64,000 nucleotides of DNA from Novosphingobium arvoryzae (GTDB lineage Bacteria; Pseudomonadota; Alphaproteobacteria; Sphingomonadales; Sphingomonadaceae). Position 1 is the stretch's first letter. Every line of letters begins with the position of its first letter. Both the position numbers and the translations under genes were made by a program. The stretch is taken from positions 589,456 through 653,455 of the forward strand of contig NZ_BMZD01000002.1 in assembly GCF_014652615.1 (NCBI RefSeq), in the 5' to 3' direction. The notes beneath the pieces were generated by a model. The model saw nothing but the letters and a program-made list of their open reading frames with translations, was not told the DNA's origin and did no database searches. Shown in pieces: positions 44,576 to 51,639 of the stretch.

Positions 44576-45730
44576 TTACAGTTGTCCTGTGAAGGCACGA
44601 TGTTGTAGGGAGGCGAAGAGGGAAGTGCTGCGTTCCAGTTCCGCATAATTTGCAGATTTAACATCAGAGAGGCCATTCATGCATTCAGAAAAACGGTTTT
44701 GAATGCATATTGGAGGCAAGGGTATGGCAAACGAAACAAGTTGATTAGAGCTTACGTTAGGTTGAGCAGCGCCCCAAGCCTGATCTAAAATTCTCTTTTG
44801 ATAAAATTCGCTCTTAACCAAGTTTACCAGAAAGTTGGCGGATATATTTTTATTATCGAGAATTATGTATTTTCCAACACGCTGATTAAGATAAGCCGTT
44901 CCAGAAAATTTTGGGACAGTTCCAGTTTTTCCCGTGGTTGCACCAGACATTGCAATTAAAAGATCACCCTCGGAAATTGTGAAGGAACGACCTTTTCCAA
45001 CATTTTCTGGTGCAATCTTAACGGATTTTTCAAGATCGACACTTTCCCCATCTATATTGGATATTCTGATGACGGGATCGCCATCCTCACCAAATAAATC
45101 AGATTTGAATGCATAACCGCCCTGAACTTTTATCAATTTATCGAGAGCCACAATTGGAAAATTGTGATTGTTGGCATCCAGATCACCAAACATGTCATGA
45201 AAAATCGCCTGTCCAAGCTGGTTCAGCCGATCAATTGCATGTTGGCGTTTGTGGCGAATATCATCAGCTTGATCCAGAATGGCCGCTATGCGCTTTTGCT
45301 CTTCCAGTGGGGGTACTGACAACTGCATCTGACGCAAATCGCTTAAGGCGACATTGTTGACCAATGCGTGTCTGCCCATCGCTTCGATTTGCGCTAGTGC
45401 CCCCCTCAATGAATGCATCAACCAATTACGGTCTATGTCGGATTTGGGAGTGATTTTGACAATTCTCTGATTTAGGAGTGCATCAGGCCCGGTCCAGAAT
45501 TCAGCACGAAAACTACCGGAAAGAGTCAGCAGCAGGTCGCCCTCTTTGACAATAAAACGGCTGTCATATTCATCTACCCAATATACAAAATCAGACTCTC
45601 TTACGGAGTCCACATTTTGTATCCGAATTATGGGAACACCTGACCTGTCATCAGAAAAATTCGCCGCCTTCCAAGCGAATCCCGACAGAAAATCGACAAT
45701 GTCGCCTAGATTTTTCCTTGGCCAACTCAT
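44576..45730 (-). CDS. hsdS: type I restriction enzyme, specificity subunit
   Basis: The 384-residue protein has two target recognition domains (about residues 5-150 and 190-350), each followed by a conserved helical spacer (PPLEEQKRIAAILDQADDIRHKRQHAIDRLNQL after the first; PLPPICIQNRFSECMNGL after the second). It determines the DNA sequence cut and methylated by the complex. The ATG overlaps the hsdM stop by one base (TGATG). The recognition site cannot be predicted from this. Confidence 0.95.
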   Translation of the reverse strand: MSWPRKNLGDIVDFLSGFAWKAANFSDDRSGVPIIRIQNVDSVRESDFVYWVDEYDSRFIVKEGDLLLTLSGSFRAEFWTGPDALLNQRIVKITPKSDIDRNWLMHSLRGALAQIEAMGRHALVNNVALSDLRQMQLSVPPLEEQKRIAAILDQADDIRHKRQHAIDRLNQLGQAIFHDMFGDLDANNHNFPIVALDKLIKVQGGYAFKSDLFGEDGDPVIRISNIDGESVDLEKSVKIAPENVGKGRSFTISEGDLLIAMSGATTGKTGTVPKFSGTAYLNQRVGKYIILDNKNISANFLVNLVKSEFYQKRILDQAWGAAQPNVSSNQLVSFAIPLPPICIQNRFSECMNGLSDVKSANYAELERSTSLFASLQHRAFTGQL

Positions 45731-47268
45731 CACAGCATCGCCTCAAGCTTGGCCAGACCATCACTGATTTCCGCTTCGAGCCGTTTCAAATCTGCAATGA
45801 TTGCAGCGGGAGACTCATATTCGACCTCCTTATGCTCCACTTCCTTGTAGCGGTTGAGCGAGAGGTCGTAGGTGCCAGTGGCTGCAATCTCTGCCTTGGG
45901 GACGCAGAAGCTTTGTGCAGTGCGTGGATTTTCAAGCTCTGATCCATCACGACGGCTAAAACGAAGCAGGGCATCGGGCAGATTGTTTTTGGCATGTTCC
46001 TCTGCACTCAACGGAGCCGGAACAAGAACGCCCAGCTTCTCTTCCGGCAGCAGGGCATTGCGCTTGTCGTCCAGTGAGTACCCGTCAGCTTGCAGGTCGT
46101 AGAACCAGACATTGTCAGTGCCGCCAACCCCGGTTTTCGTGAAGAGCAGGATTGCCGTCGATACACCTGCATAGGGCCGGAAAACACCAGACGGCAGCTT
46201 CACCACCGCATCCAGCTTGTGGCTCTCGACCAGCATCTTCCGCATGGCCTGATGGGCTTTTGACGAGCCAAACAGCACACCATCAGGTACAACCACTGCT
46301 GCTCGTCCACCAGTTTTCAACAGCCTTAGGAACAGGGCCATGAACAGCAATTCGGTCTTTTTGGTTTTGACGATCTGCTGAAGGTCTTTGGCTGTCGCAT
46401 CGTAATCCAGCGATCCTGCGAATGGCGGATTGGCGAGGATCAGGGAATACTTTCCGGCGTCACTGCCATGCTCTTGCGCCAAGCTGTCACGATAGCTCAC
46501 ATCAGGGTTATCGACCCCGTGCAGCGTCATATTCATGGCACCAATGCGGAGCATGGTCGGGTCAAAATCGAACCCGTGGAACATGCCCTGATGGAAATGC
46601 TTTCGAGCCTTCTCGTCACGGAAAAGACCGGGGTCATTGTCACGGAGATACTCACCTGCCGCCACAAGGAAGCCACAGGTACCCGCAGCAGGGTCAACGA
46701 TCACGTCATCACGTGTGGGCTTGGTCAGTTCGACCATCAATTGAATGATGTGGCGAGGTGTGCGGAACTGGCCGTTGGTACCCGCACTGGCAATCTTGCC
46801 GAGCATGTACTCATAAAGGTCGCCCTTCGTATCCCGGTCATCCATGGGGATGCGGTCCAGCATTTCCACGGTCTTAGCCAAGAGGGCGGCATTGCTGAAT
46901 CCCAGCCGTGCATCCTTCATATGTTGGCCGTAGCTGGAACCTTCCTCTCCAAGCTGACGCAGGAATGGGAAAACGTGTTCGGACACAACGTCCATCATTT
47001 CCCGTGCTTCGAAGTGCTTGAAACGGGACCAGCGCATGTCGGCATAGGCACGGCCACGGTCATCCGCACCATCAGGGAAGATGCGGCGCTCCATGGGAAT
47101 GCCGAGGGTAGCCGCCTTGTTCTCTTCCAGCGTGTGAAGGTCATCCAGACGCTTGATGAACAGCAGGTAGGTAATCTGTTCGATCACCGACAGTGGGTTA
47201 GAAACACCACCTGACCAGAAGGCATTCCAGATTTGGTCAACCTGATTGCGAATTTCACCCGTCAGCAT
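45730..47268 (-). CDS. hsdM: type I restriction enzyme, methylase subunit
   Basis: The 512-residue N6-adenine methyltransferase has SAM motif DPAAGTCGF (192-200) and catalytic NPPF (280-283), preceded by the HsdM N-terminal domain (MLTGEIRNQVDQIWNAFWSGGV). It makes the host methylation that protects from HsdR. It is the first gene of the hsdM-hsdS-hsdR set, and a ribbon-helix-helix gene overlaps its start by 7 nt. Confidence 0.96.
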   Translation of the reverse strand: MLTGEIRNQVDQIWNAFWSGGVSNPLSVIEQITYLLFIKRLDDLHTLEENKAATLGIPMERRIFPDGADDRGRAYADMRWSRFKHFEAREMMDVVSEHVFPFLRQLGEEGSSYGQHMKDARLGFSNAALLAKTVEMLDRIPMDDRDTKGDLYEYMLGKIASAGTNGQFRTPRHIIQLMVELTKPTRDDVIVDPAAGTCGFLVAAGEYLRDNDPGLFRDEKARKHFHQGMFHGFDFDPTMLRIGAMNMTLHGVDNPDVSYRDSLAQEHGSDAGKYSLILANPPFAGSLDYDATAKDLQQIVKTKKTELLFMALFLRLLKTGGRAAVVVPDGVLFGSSKAHQAMRKMLVESHKLDAVVKLPSGVFRPYAGVSTAILLFTKTGVGGTDNVWFYDLQADGYSLDDKRNALLPEEKLGVLVPAPLSAEEHAKNNLPDALLRFSRRDGSELENPRTAQSFCVPKAEIAATGTYDLSLNRYKEVEHKEVEYESPAAIIADLKRLEAEISDGLAKLEAML

Positions 47269-47516
47269 TGACCGTGTTTTCCTGTTTTGTGTGATTGCTC
47301 AGAGACATAGGTTCGCATGAAGTCCCGCAGAATTTGGGCGGCGGGACGATCATTAGCGTGGCAAACGTCAATGAACTGATCACGAAGACTTTTTTCCAGT
47401 CGGATTCGAAGGCCAACATCTTTGCTCATGGGGAGATGTGTATCCATTGGGGCCAATGATGGGAAGTCGCCCAAGGCCAAATCCGCCTCACTCCTGAAAA
47501 CCAGCCGGGTATTCAA
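47262..47516 (-). CDS. ribbon-helix-helix protein, possible regulator of hsd operon
   Basis: The 84-residue protein ends with a RHH-like segment (DVGLRIRLEKSLRDQFIDVCHANDRPAAQILRDFMRTYV). It overlaps hsdM by 7 nt and the upstream zinc-motif gene by 29 nt. A shorter start at 47447 (MDTHLPMSK) is also possible and would remove the overlap. Its position suggests control of the hsd genes in the way C proteins control other restriction systems, or an antitoxin-like role. Neither is shown by sequence alone. Confidence 0.65.
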   Translation of the reverse strand: MNTRLVFRSEADLALGDFPSLAPMDTHLPMSKDVGLRIRLEKSLRDQFIDVCHANDRPAAQILRDFMRTYVSEQSHKTGKHGQC

Positions 47517-47745
47517 CTAACCCAAGCAGCATCTTCTCCATGCGGAAGATAGCCACGCAACGATTTTTCACTACATTATCATAGAGTTCAGCGTCATCTT
47601 CACACAGATAGACGTTCTTGGAGCAGGTAGGGCAGTGCCGAATTTTCGGATTCCGCTTCTGCTCCAAGTTTTCCCAGACGGCATCGCATTTGAAAGCGAA
47701 TTGGCAGTTCCGTATCAACATGCCGCTATTGCGTTTGCTGGTCAT
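47488..47745 (-). CDS. small Cys-rich protein of unknown function
   Basis: The 85-residue protein has CPTCSKNVYLCEDDAELYDNVVKNRCVAIF, with Cys spacing like a zinc ribbon (CPTC plus CED and RCV). The N terminus (MTSKRNSGMLIRNCQFAFKCDAVWENLE) has further Cys. I have no certain family. It lies directly upstream of the RHH gene in the same operon as hsdMSR. Confidence 0.55.
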   Translation of the reverse strand: MTSKRNSGMLIRNCQFAFKCDAVWENLEQKRNPKIRHCPTCSKNVYLCEDDAELYDNVVKNRCVAIFRMEKMLLGLVEYPAGFQE

Positions 47746-47757
47746 GATTGAACCGCC

Positions 47758-47958
47758 TTACCCTTCATCAGAATGCCACATATCCAGAACTTCACCGCTA
47801 TCGACAGCAATGGCCCTGAAGGTGGTGGAAGTCCCCGCACGGGTAGTCCCGGAAAGCGTCCGGTCCTTATGCATGGACAGGTACTCCATATTGAATTCAC
47901 TCAGCAATTCCCACTTTCCAGATGGATTGAGGAATTCGATTTTCACTTCCCGGCTCAA
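47758..47958 (-). CDS. small beta-rich protein, related to the one at 48511
   Basis: The 66-residue protein begins REVKIEFLNPSGKWELLSEF and ends FRAIAVDSGEVLDMWHSDEG. The arrangement (basic start, beta strand, Gly-x-Trp, basic middle, RAI-x-VD) is shared with the 61-residue protein encoded at 48511-48696, indicating paralogy or a common domain. It belongs to the minus-strand run that ends with hsdR. Function unknown. Confidence 0.5.
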   Translation of the reverse strand: MSREVKIEFLNPSGKWELLSEFNMEYLSMHKDRTLSGTTRAGTSTTFRAIAVDSGEVLDMWHSDEG

Positions 47959-48008
47959 TCGTCACCACCTTTTCCACGAGCAATCCACCGGGTTATCCAC
48001 ATTACCCA

Positions 48009-48503
48009 TCAATGAACCGTTCCGTCAGCAGCAGCAGCAGCAGCTTCTTCACTGTCATCTGCATCGTAAGGACATTCCGGCAATTCCCGCAACAGGCCCT
48101 TGGCAATGCCATCGTGCACGACTTCCTCAAAGATGGCCGTGAATTTCTGCCCCAGCTTCAGGACATGCGGCGGTAGCAAACCAACGTGATACGGATGCGT
48201 GTAGTACGCATAATACCTGCCGTATTCAGCGTTGTAATAAAACTGTAACATGATCTTGCTGCCGCTGGTCTGGTTGACGAACCTCAGCATCTCAAGCTCG
48301 TCCACTTCCGGCAACGTGTGCCAATAAGTGTACATCACCAGAAGCTTACGGTTCTCATCGACCTCCATCCAGAAATTAAATGGATATCCAGTCACATATA
48401 GACCGCCATTGTCAGTGTATTCGATAGCACCGTTATCAAGAATGTCGGTCAACGTGGTTTGTGTTACCTTTGAGGCTTCGATTATGTTGGTTTTCAAAGG
48501 CAT
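48009..48503 (-). CDS. YbjN-like sensory domain protein
   Basis: The 164-residue protein (MPLKTNIIEASKVTQTTLTDIL) contains alternating beta strands, such as VTGYPFNFWMEVDENRKLLVMYTYWHTLP and GSKIMLQFYYNAEYGRYYAYYTHPY, which resemble the YbjN/type III chaperone-like fold. The C terminus is very acidic, with a poly-Ala stretch. I give the family as a likeness only. It is the first gene of the minus-strand run and is divergent from the small gene at 48511. Confidence 0.5.
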   Translation of the reverse strand: MPLKTNIIEASKVTQTTLTDILDNGAIEYTDNGGLYVTGYPFNFWMEVDENRKLLVMYTYWHTLPEVDELEMLRFVNQTSGSKIMLQFYYNAEYGRYYAYYTHPYHVGLLPPHVLKLGQKFTAIFEEVVHDGIAKGLLRELPECPYDADDSEEAAAAAADGTVH

Positions 48504-48510
48504 TTCTCCA

Positions 48511-48696
48511 ATGGCTTACAGGAAAGTGGAAATTCAGATTCAGGACCCGAATTCGGGATATTGGAAAACCGTTTTCAGTGGCGACTTCGTCGAACAGGGC
48601 ATCAGCCGCATCGTCAGCGATAACAAACGGAGCCATCCGAATTGCCGTGTCAGGGCAATCGATAAGGTGAAGAAGGCGCTGATTGATCTTCAGTGA
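48511..48696 (+). CDS. small beta-rich protein, related to the one at 47758
   Basis: The 61-residue protein (MAYRKVEIQIQDPNSGYWKTVFSGDF...CRVRAIDKVKKALIDLQ) shares its fold pattern with the protein at 47758-47958: K-V-x-I-x(3-4)-N/P-x-G-x-W near the start and RAID/RAIAVD near the end. It starts 7 nt from the divergent YbjN-like gene and is convergent with the recombinase gene. Function unknown. Confidence 0.5.
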   Translation: MAYRKVEIQIQDPNSGYWKTVFSGDFVEQGISRIVSDNKRSHPNCRVRAIDKVKKALIDLQ

Positions 48697-48711
48697 CGTT
48701 TCGTGACAGTT

Positions 48712-49257
48712 TTATGACGAAACGGACTGCATGACACGATAAACGCTAGCCCTAGCTATACCCAACTGTTTGGCGATGGCAGTTGCACCATGCCCTTCGT
48801 CCTTGAGGCGCTTGATGGCATCGACATCGATGGTGGGCTTTCTGCCTTTGTAGACACCACGCTCTTTTGCCTTGGCGATGCCTTCACGCTGTCGACGGAG
48901 CGTGATCGCTCTTTCGAACTGAGCAAAACTTCCGAGAAGCTGAAGCTGCAATCGAGCAAACGGATCATCATCGTTGGCGCTGAAGGTCAGGTTTTCAGAG
49001 AGGAAGCGGACAGTCGCTCCCTTGTCGTTGATCCTCAAAATTATTGACTGCAAATCGGCAAGGTTCCTTGCGAGTCTATCGATGGACCAAACATGGACCT
49101 CGTCTCCATTACGAACCCATTGGATCATTCTCTCAAGCTCAGGGCGATCCTTCTTGGTCCCCGATATAGTCTCAACGAACTCTTCAGTGCAGGGAAAATC
49201 TTGACGGTCTAGATTTTGGCCAAAACTGCTGACCCTTTTGTAACCTGCAATTTCCAT
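48712..49257 (-). CDS. serine recombinase (resolvase/invertase family)
   Basis: The 181-residue small serine recombinase has catalytic Ser in YKRVSSFGQNLDRQ (usual YARVSTxDQNLxxQ), WSIDRLARNLADL, RLQLQLLGSFAQFERAITLRRQREGIAKAK, and a C-terminal helix-turn-helix (GHGATAIAKQLGIARASVYRVM). It would resolve or invert DNA at its own sites. No transposase or inverted segment is visible nearby. Upstream is a 270-bp gap with repeated TGTCT motifs that could be its site. Confidence 0.92.
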   Translation of the reverse strand: MEIAGYKRVSSFGQNLDRQDFPCTEEFVETISGTKKDRPELERMIQWVRNGDEVHVWSIDRLARNLADLQSIILRINDKGATVRFLSENLTFSANDDDPFARLQLQLLGSFAQFERAITLRRQREGIAKAKERGVYKGRKPTIDVDAIKRLKDEGHGATAIAKQLGIARASVYRVMQSVSS

Positions 49258-49269
49258 AATAACCCCAAG

Positions 49270-49387
49270 TGTCTTTTTTGATTCTAGACCCTGAGTATCA
49301 CATGTCTTTTATGGAGTCAAAACACCCTAATAATACGAAAATTATGTCTCAGCAGATTGTCGCCTTAGCGTGTAGGGAAAAAAGACA
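49270..49387. repeat. repeated TGTCT(T)n motifs, candidate resolvase site
   Basis: TGTCTTTTTT at 49270-49279, TGTCTTTT at 49303-49310 and an inverted AAAAAAGACA at 49378-49387 lie between the recombinase gene and the lipoprotein gene. They are spaced like subsites of a resolvase res region, but this is only suggestive. Confidence 0.3.
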
Positions 49388-49527
49388 GCGGCATCTGACT
49401 TGTTGCGCCATAAAGCACTCAATAGTATCGTGTTGTTAAAGGTGGTTACATATTGAGCCTATCGACTGCCACCATCGAAATTTCGAGAACCGTTTCCTCT
49501 TCCATAGGCAATAAGGAAATTCGAGTA

Positions 49528-49905
49528 ATGATCCGACGTGCTTTCCCATTAGCCTTTGCACTACTCTTTGTATCTTGTTCTCCTTCCCCGAAAGAGAAGC
49601 TTCTTGATGAAGCCCAGAATGCAGTGCGTCAGCAGATGCGTGATCCGGAAACAGTTCAATTTAGAGAATCTGTACTAACTACGATATATCCTGACCAAGG
49701 CTTGGTATGCATGGCGGAATTCAACGCAAAGAATGGATATGGCGGTTATGTTGGTTATGAAACTTACAGCTACAGTCGCCAAGATGGTTTAGCCATTACA
49801 GGCTCTGAATCTAACTTCCAAACAGTTATGAACGCCTGTTTAGAGGCAATGAAAAGCGAAACTGAAAAGATCAATAAATCACTCGAAAAAACATCAGGCA
49901 GCTAA
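49528..49905 (+). CDS. small lipoprotein of unknown function
   Basis: The 125-residue protein has a signal peptide with lipobox LFVSC (MIRRAFPLAFALLFVSCSPSP), so it would be anchored to a membrane by lipid. The mature part (KEKLLDEAQNAVRQQMRDPETVQFRES...YGGYVGYETYSY) resembles small conserved domains found in phage- or island-encoded lipoproteins. The start at 49528 has AAGGAAA upstream. It overlaps the convergent gene by 12 bp. Confidence 0.65.
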   Translation: MIRRAFPLAFALLFVSCSPSPKEKLLDEAQNAVRQQMRDPETVQFRESVLTTIYPDQGLVCMAEFNAKNGYGGYVGYETYSYSRQDGLAITGSESNFQTVMNACLEAMKSETEKINKSLEKTSGS

Positions 49906-50346
49906 TTTTTCAGGTTTTGAAAGTTCTGCACCACGCTCAAGAATGCTTTGAAGCAAGCCGCTCTGAAAAGAGTTTATGAATCTGCTCTGCCAGTGCGTTT
50001 CGTTCCCCAACATGTACGTCAGCAGAACGACCAACTCATAGGGTGAGGCATTAGCTATGGGATTGTTTCCAAACAGGCTTTTGCCAATGTTTAGCTCAGC
50101 ATCAGCATCGATGCGTAGGTCTACCAGTTTCTCGACAATGCAATATGTGACGAAGTCGTTGGCGACGTCGCTGAGAATGAAGAGAGGCTTCCTCGGTCCA
50201 TTCAGAACCACTGGCATCGCTTGAAAATGGCCCAATTCGAAATTTGGCTGTGAAAATTTTTCAGCGAAGTGACCGAAAAATCTCAGTTGGTACTTGGCGG
50301 TAGATTGATCGTGATAGTAGCTATGTTCGGTATCGTTCTGTAGCAT
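49894..50346 (-). CDS. hypothetical protein
   Basis: The 150-residue protein (MLQNDTEHSYYHDQSTAKYQLRFFGHFAEKF...) has no membrane or metal motif and no recognised family. The C-terminal half is helical (ELVVLLTYMLGNETHWQSRFINSFQSGLLQSILERGAELSKPEK). It lies 15 nt downstream of the RHH-like gene in the same direction, so probably one operon. Confidence 0.5.
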   Translation of the reverse strand: MLQNDTEHSYYHDQSTAKYQLRFFGHFAEKFSQPNFELGHFQAMPVVLNGPRKPLFILSDVANDFVTYCIVEKLVDLRIDADAELNIGKSLFGNNPIANASPYELVVLLTYMLGNETHWQSRFINSFQSGLLQSILERGAELSKPEKLAA

Positions 50347-50361
50347 AAATATCTGGTTCCT

Positions 50362-50676
50362 TTAAAAATTGTCTTCATTCCATTGACCTCCATCATCATG
50401 TAAAAAGCCGATTGGACCATGGTCGTGGTCCAGCGGCTGTCCCATCAAACGCTGATGGTTTGCTTCTGCTTGCAACAGGTGTTGCTGCGTAAGCGCATGA
50501 TTCAATTGCTGAAGCTTCTGTTTTCGCTTCTCAACTTCAACCACCTGATCGGCACAAAAATTGCGCATCATCTCCGTCAGGATGGAAGTGCGTGTGCGGC
50601 CAATCAAACTGGCTACACCGTCGAAGCGTTGAAGCTCGACCTCTTCGATTAAGAAATTGACTAACGTCTTGGCCAA
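50362..50676 (-). CDS. ribbon-helix-helix-like protein
   Basis: The 104-residue protein starts MAKTLVNFLIEEVELQRFDGVASLIGRTRTSILTEMMRNFCADQV, resembling a RHH DNA-binding fold (strand, then two helices), followed by a helical coiled-coil tail (RKQKLQQLNHALTQQHLLQAEANHQRL). It may regulate the island's replication or maintenance genes. A perfect inverted repeat lies upstream of its start (50722-50758). Confidence 0.55.
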   Translation of the reverse strand: MAKTLVNFLIEEVELQRFDGVASLIGRTRTSILTEMMRNFCADQVVEVEKRKQKLQQLNHALTQQHLLQAEANHQRLMGQPLDHDHGPIGFLHDDGGQWNEDNF

Positions 50677-50721
50677 ACATCTCTCCTTTCATAAATTGTT
50701 TGTATCCATACCTATTTATAC

Positions 50722-50758
50722 CGGGATGCAGTTCCCCAGAGGATAAATCTGCATCCCG
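50722..50758. repeat. perfect inverted repeat upstream of RHH gene
   Basis: Arms CGGGATGCAG and CTGCATCCCG (10 bp) with a 17-nt loop, between the 32-residue ORF and the RHH gene. It could be an operator for the RHH protein or a transcript hairpin; no U-run follows in either direction. Confidence 0.55.
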
Positions 50759-50765
50759 TGAAAAA

Positions 50766-50864
50766 TTAGATTGCTCCCAATGTTAGTTGGTTTCCGTCCA
50801 GCGTGAATCCATATTCACGAGCCTTATCTGCAAACTCTTCAAGCACCTCGGAAAAGTCACTCAT
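50766..50864 (-). CDS. very short possible gene, 32 residues
   Basis: Frame MSDFSEVLEEFADKAREYGFTLDGNQLTLGAI starts 3 nt after the stop of the preceding gene, so translation could be coupled. It is acidic, helix then strand, like a small antitoxin- or phage-type peptide, but no family is recognised and no clear ribosome binding site is seen. Confidence 0.35.
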   Translation of the reverse strand: MSDFSEVLEEFADKAREYGFTLDGNQLTLGAI

Positions 50865-50867
50865 GGC

Positions 50868-51245
50868 TTACGCAATTTTTGCATCTGTATCGAAATAGTC
50901 GAGGTCGATGCCGCAACCAAAATATAGCACTACAGAGTTGGGATGGATTTGAGCGTTGCAGCTATATCTTTCGCATGTGAATTCACTGGCAAGGCTTTCA
51001 AGTGCGCCAATCTCTTGGTTTTTCTGACCAAAAAGTTCATGTGCGAAATAGATGTGGGCCTCTTTCTGACCTGCATAAACATCTATGAAAAATGGATTTT
51101 TCCAGTGATCGACCTTGATATCAGTGTCACTGATGATAGTATGTGAGATACCATTTTCCGATAAACACTTCATGGTCAGTGTGTTGGGAAATGCATTGTC
51201 GGAAAAATTAGTTTTAGTGAATCTTGATAATTTATTGTCATTCAT
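50868..51245 (-). CDS. hypothetical protein
   Basis: The 125-residue protein (MNDNKLSRFTKTNFSDNAFPNTL...) has alternating beta strands (TIISDTDIKVDHWKNPFFIDVYAGQKEAHIYFAHELFG) and four Cys, the last pair in VLYFGCGIDLDYFDT. It is not recognised. The AT-rich stretch upstream probably holds its promoter. It precedes the 32-residue ORF and the RHH gene on the same strand. Confidence 0.5.
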   Translation of the reverse strand: MNDNKLSRFTKTNFSDNAFPNTLTMKCLSENGISHTIISDTDIKVDHWKNPFFIDVYAGQKEAHIYFAHELFGQKNQEIGALESLASEFTCERYSCNAQIHPNSVVLYFGCGIDLDYFDTDAKIA

Positions 51246-51432
51246 AATAATTCCTATCTGTATAAATCATTTGAATCTCATGCATTCGTGTAAGATATAA
51301 ATTATGATGGATTTTACATGATGCATTATGCAGAAACCATAAATCGGTTATCTACATGTATATTTATACAAATAGTATTTTGAATATTTCTGTGATTTAA
51401 AATTTTTCACATGAATATGATATATTTCACCA

Positions 51433-51558
51433 CAGAAAACAAAGCGCAGCTTTGCTTCCGGAGGAAGCCACTATAATTGAATGGTTACCTACCGGTGGAT
51501 CAATGGTACATCATTCGCTTCGCTCATGATCCGTTCGTTCCTCACGGAACTCTTTTTT
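51433..51558 (+). ncRNA. candidate small RNA, plus strand
   Basis: A possible promoter (TTAAAA, 18 nt, TATATT ending at 51426) is followed by three short inverted repeats and then a hairpin with T6 at the end (51537-51558). It is transcribed opposite to its neighbours. This is proposed from structure only; without expression data it could be chance. Confidence 0.25.
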
Positions 51559-51596
51559 CTTCATTATATCCATAGTCACTATAACAACCATCACCT

Positions 51597-51617
51597 CACC
51601 AGTATTATATACTGGTG
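51597..51617 (-). terminator. hairpin downstream of the RepA-like gene
   Basis: Arms CACCAGTA and TACTGGTG with a 5-nt loop, 22 nt after the stop of the RepA-like gene. No U-run on the minus strand, so termination is uncertain; symmetry would also suit a protein-binding site. Confidence 0.35.
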
Positions 51618-51639
51618 AAGGTGGTGGTGGTGGTGACCA

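Larger units (their letters stand above)
51246..51639. other. AT-rich non-coding region, possible RNA or replication control site
   Basis: No coding frame is supported here. Several short palindromes are present: GCTTCC-GGA-GGAAGC (51454-51468), GTTCC-TCAC-GGAAC followed by TCTTTTTT (51537-51558) and CACCAGTA-TTATA-TACTGGTG (51597-51617). The left half is strongly AT-rich. It separates the RepA-like gene from the downstream small genes. Confidence 0.55.

Noticed and set aside
48712..49257. Serine recombinase as part of a Tn3-like transposon
   Set aside because: No transposase gene, terminal inverted repeats or target duplication could be found around it.
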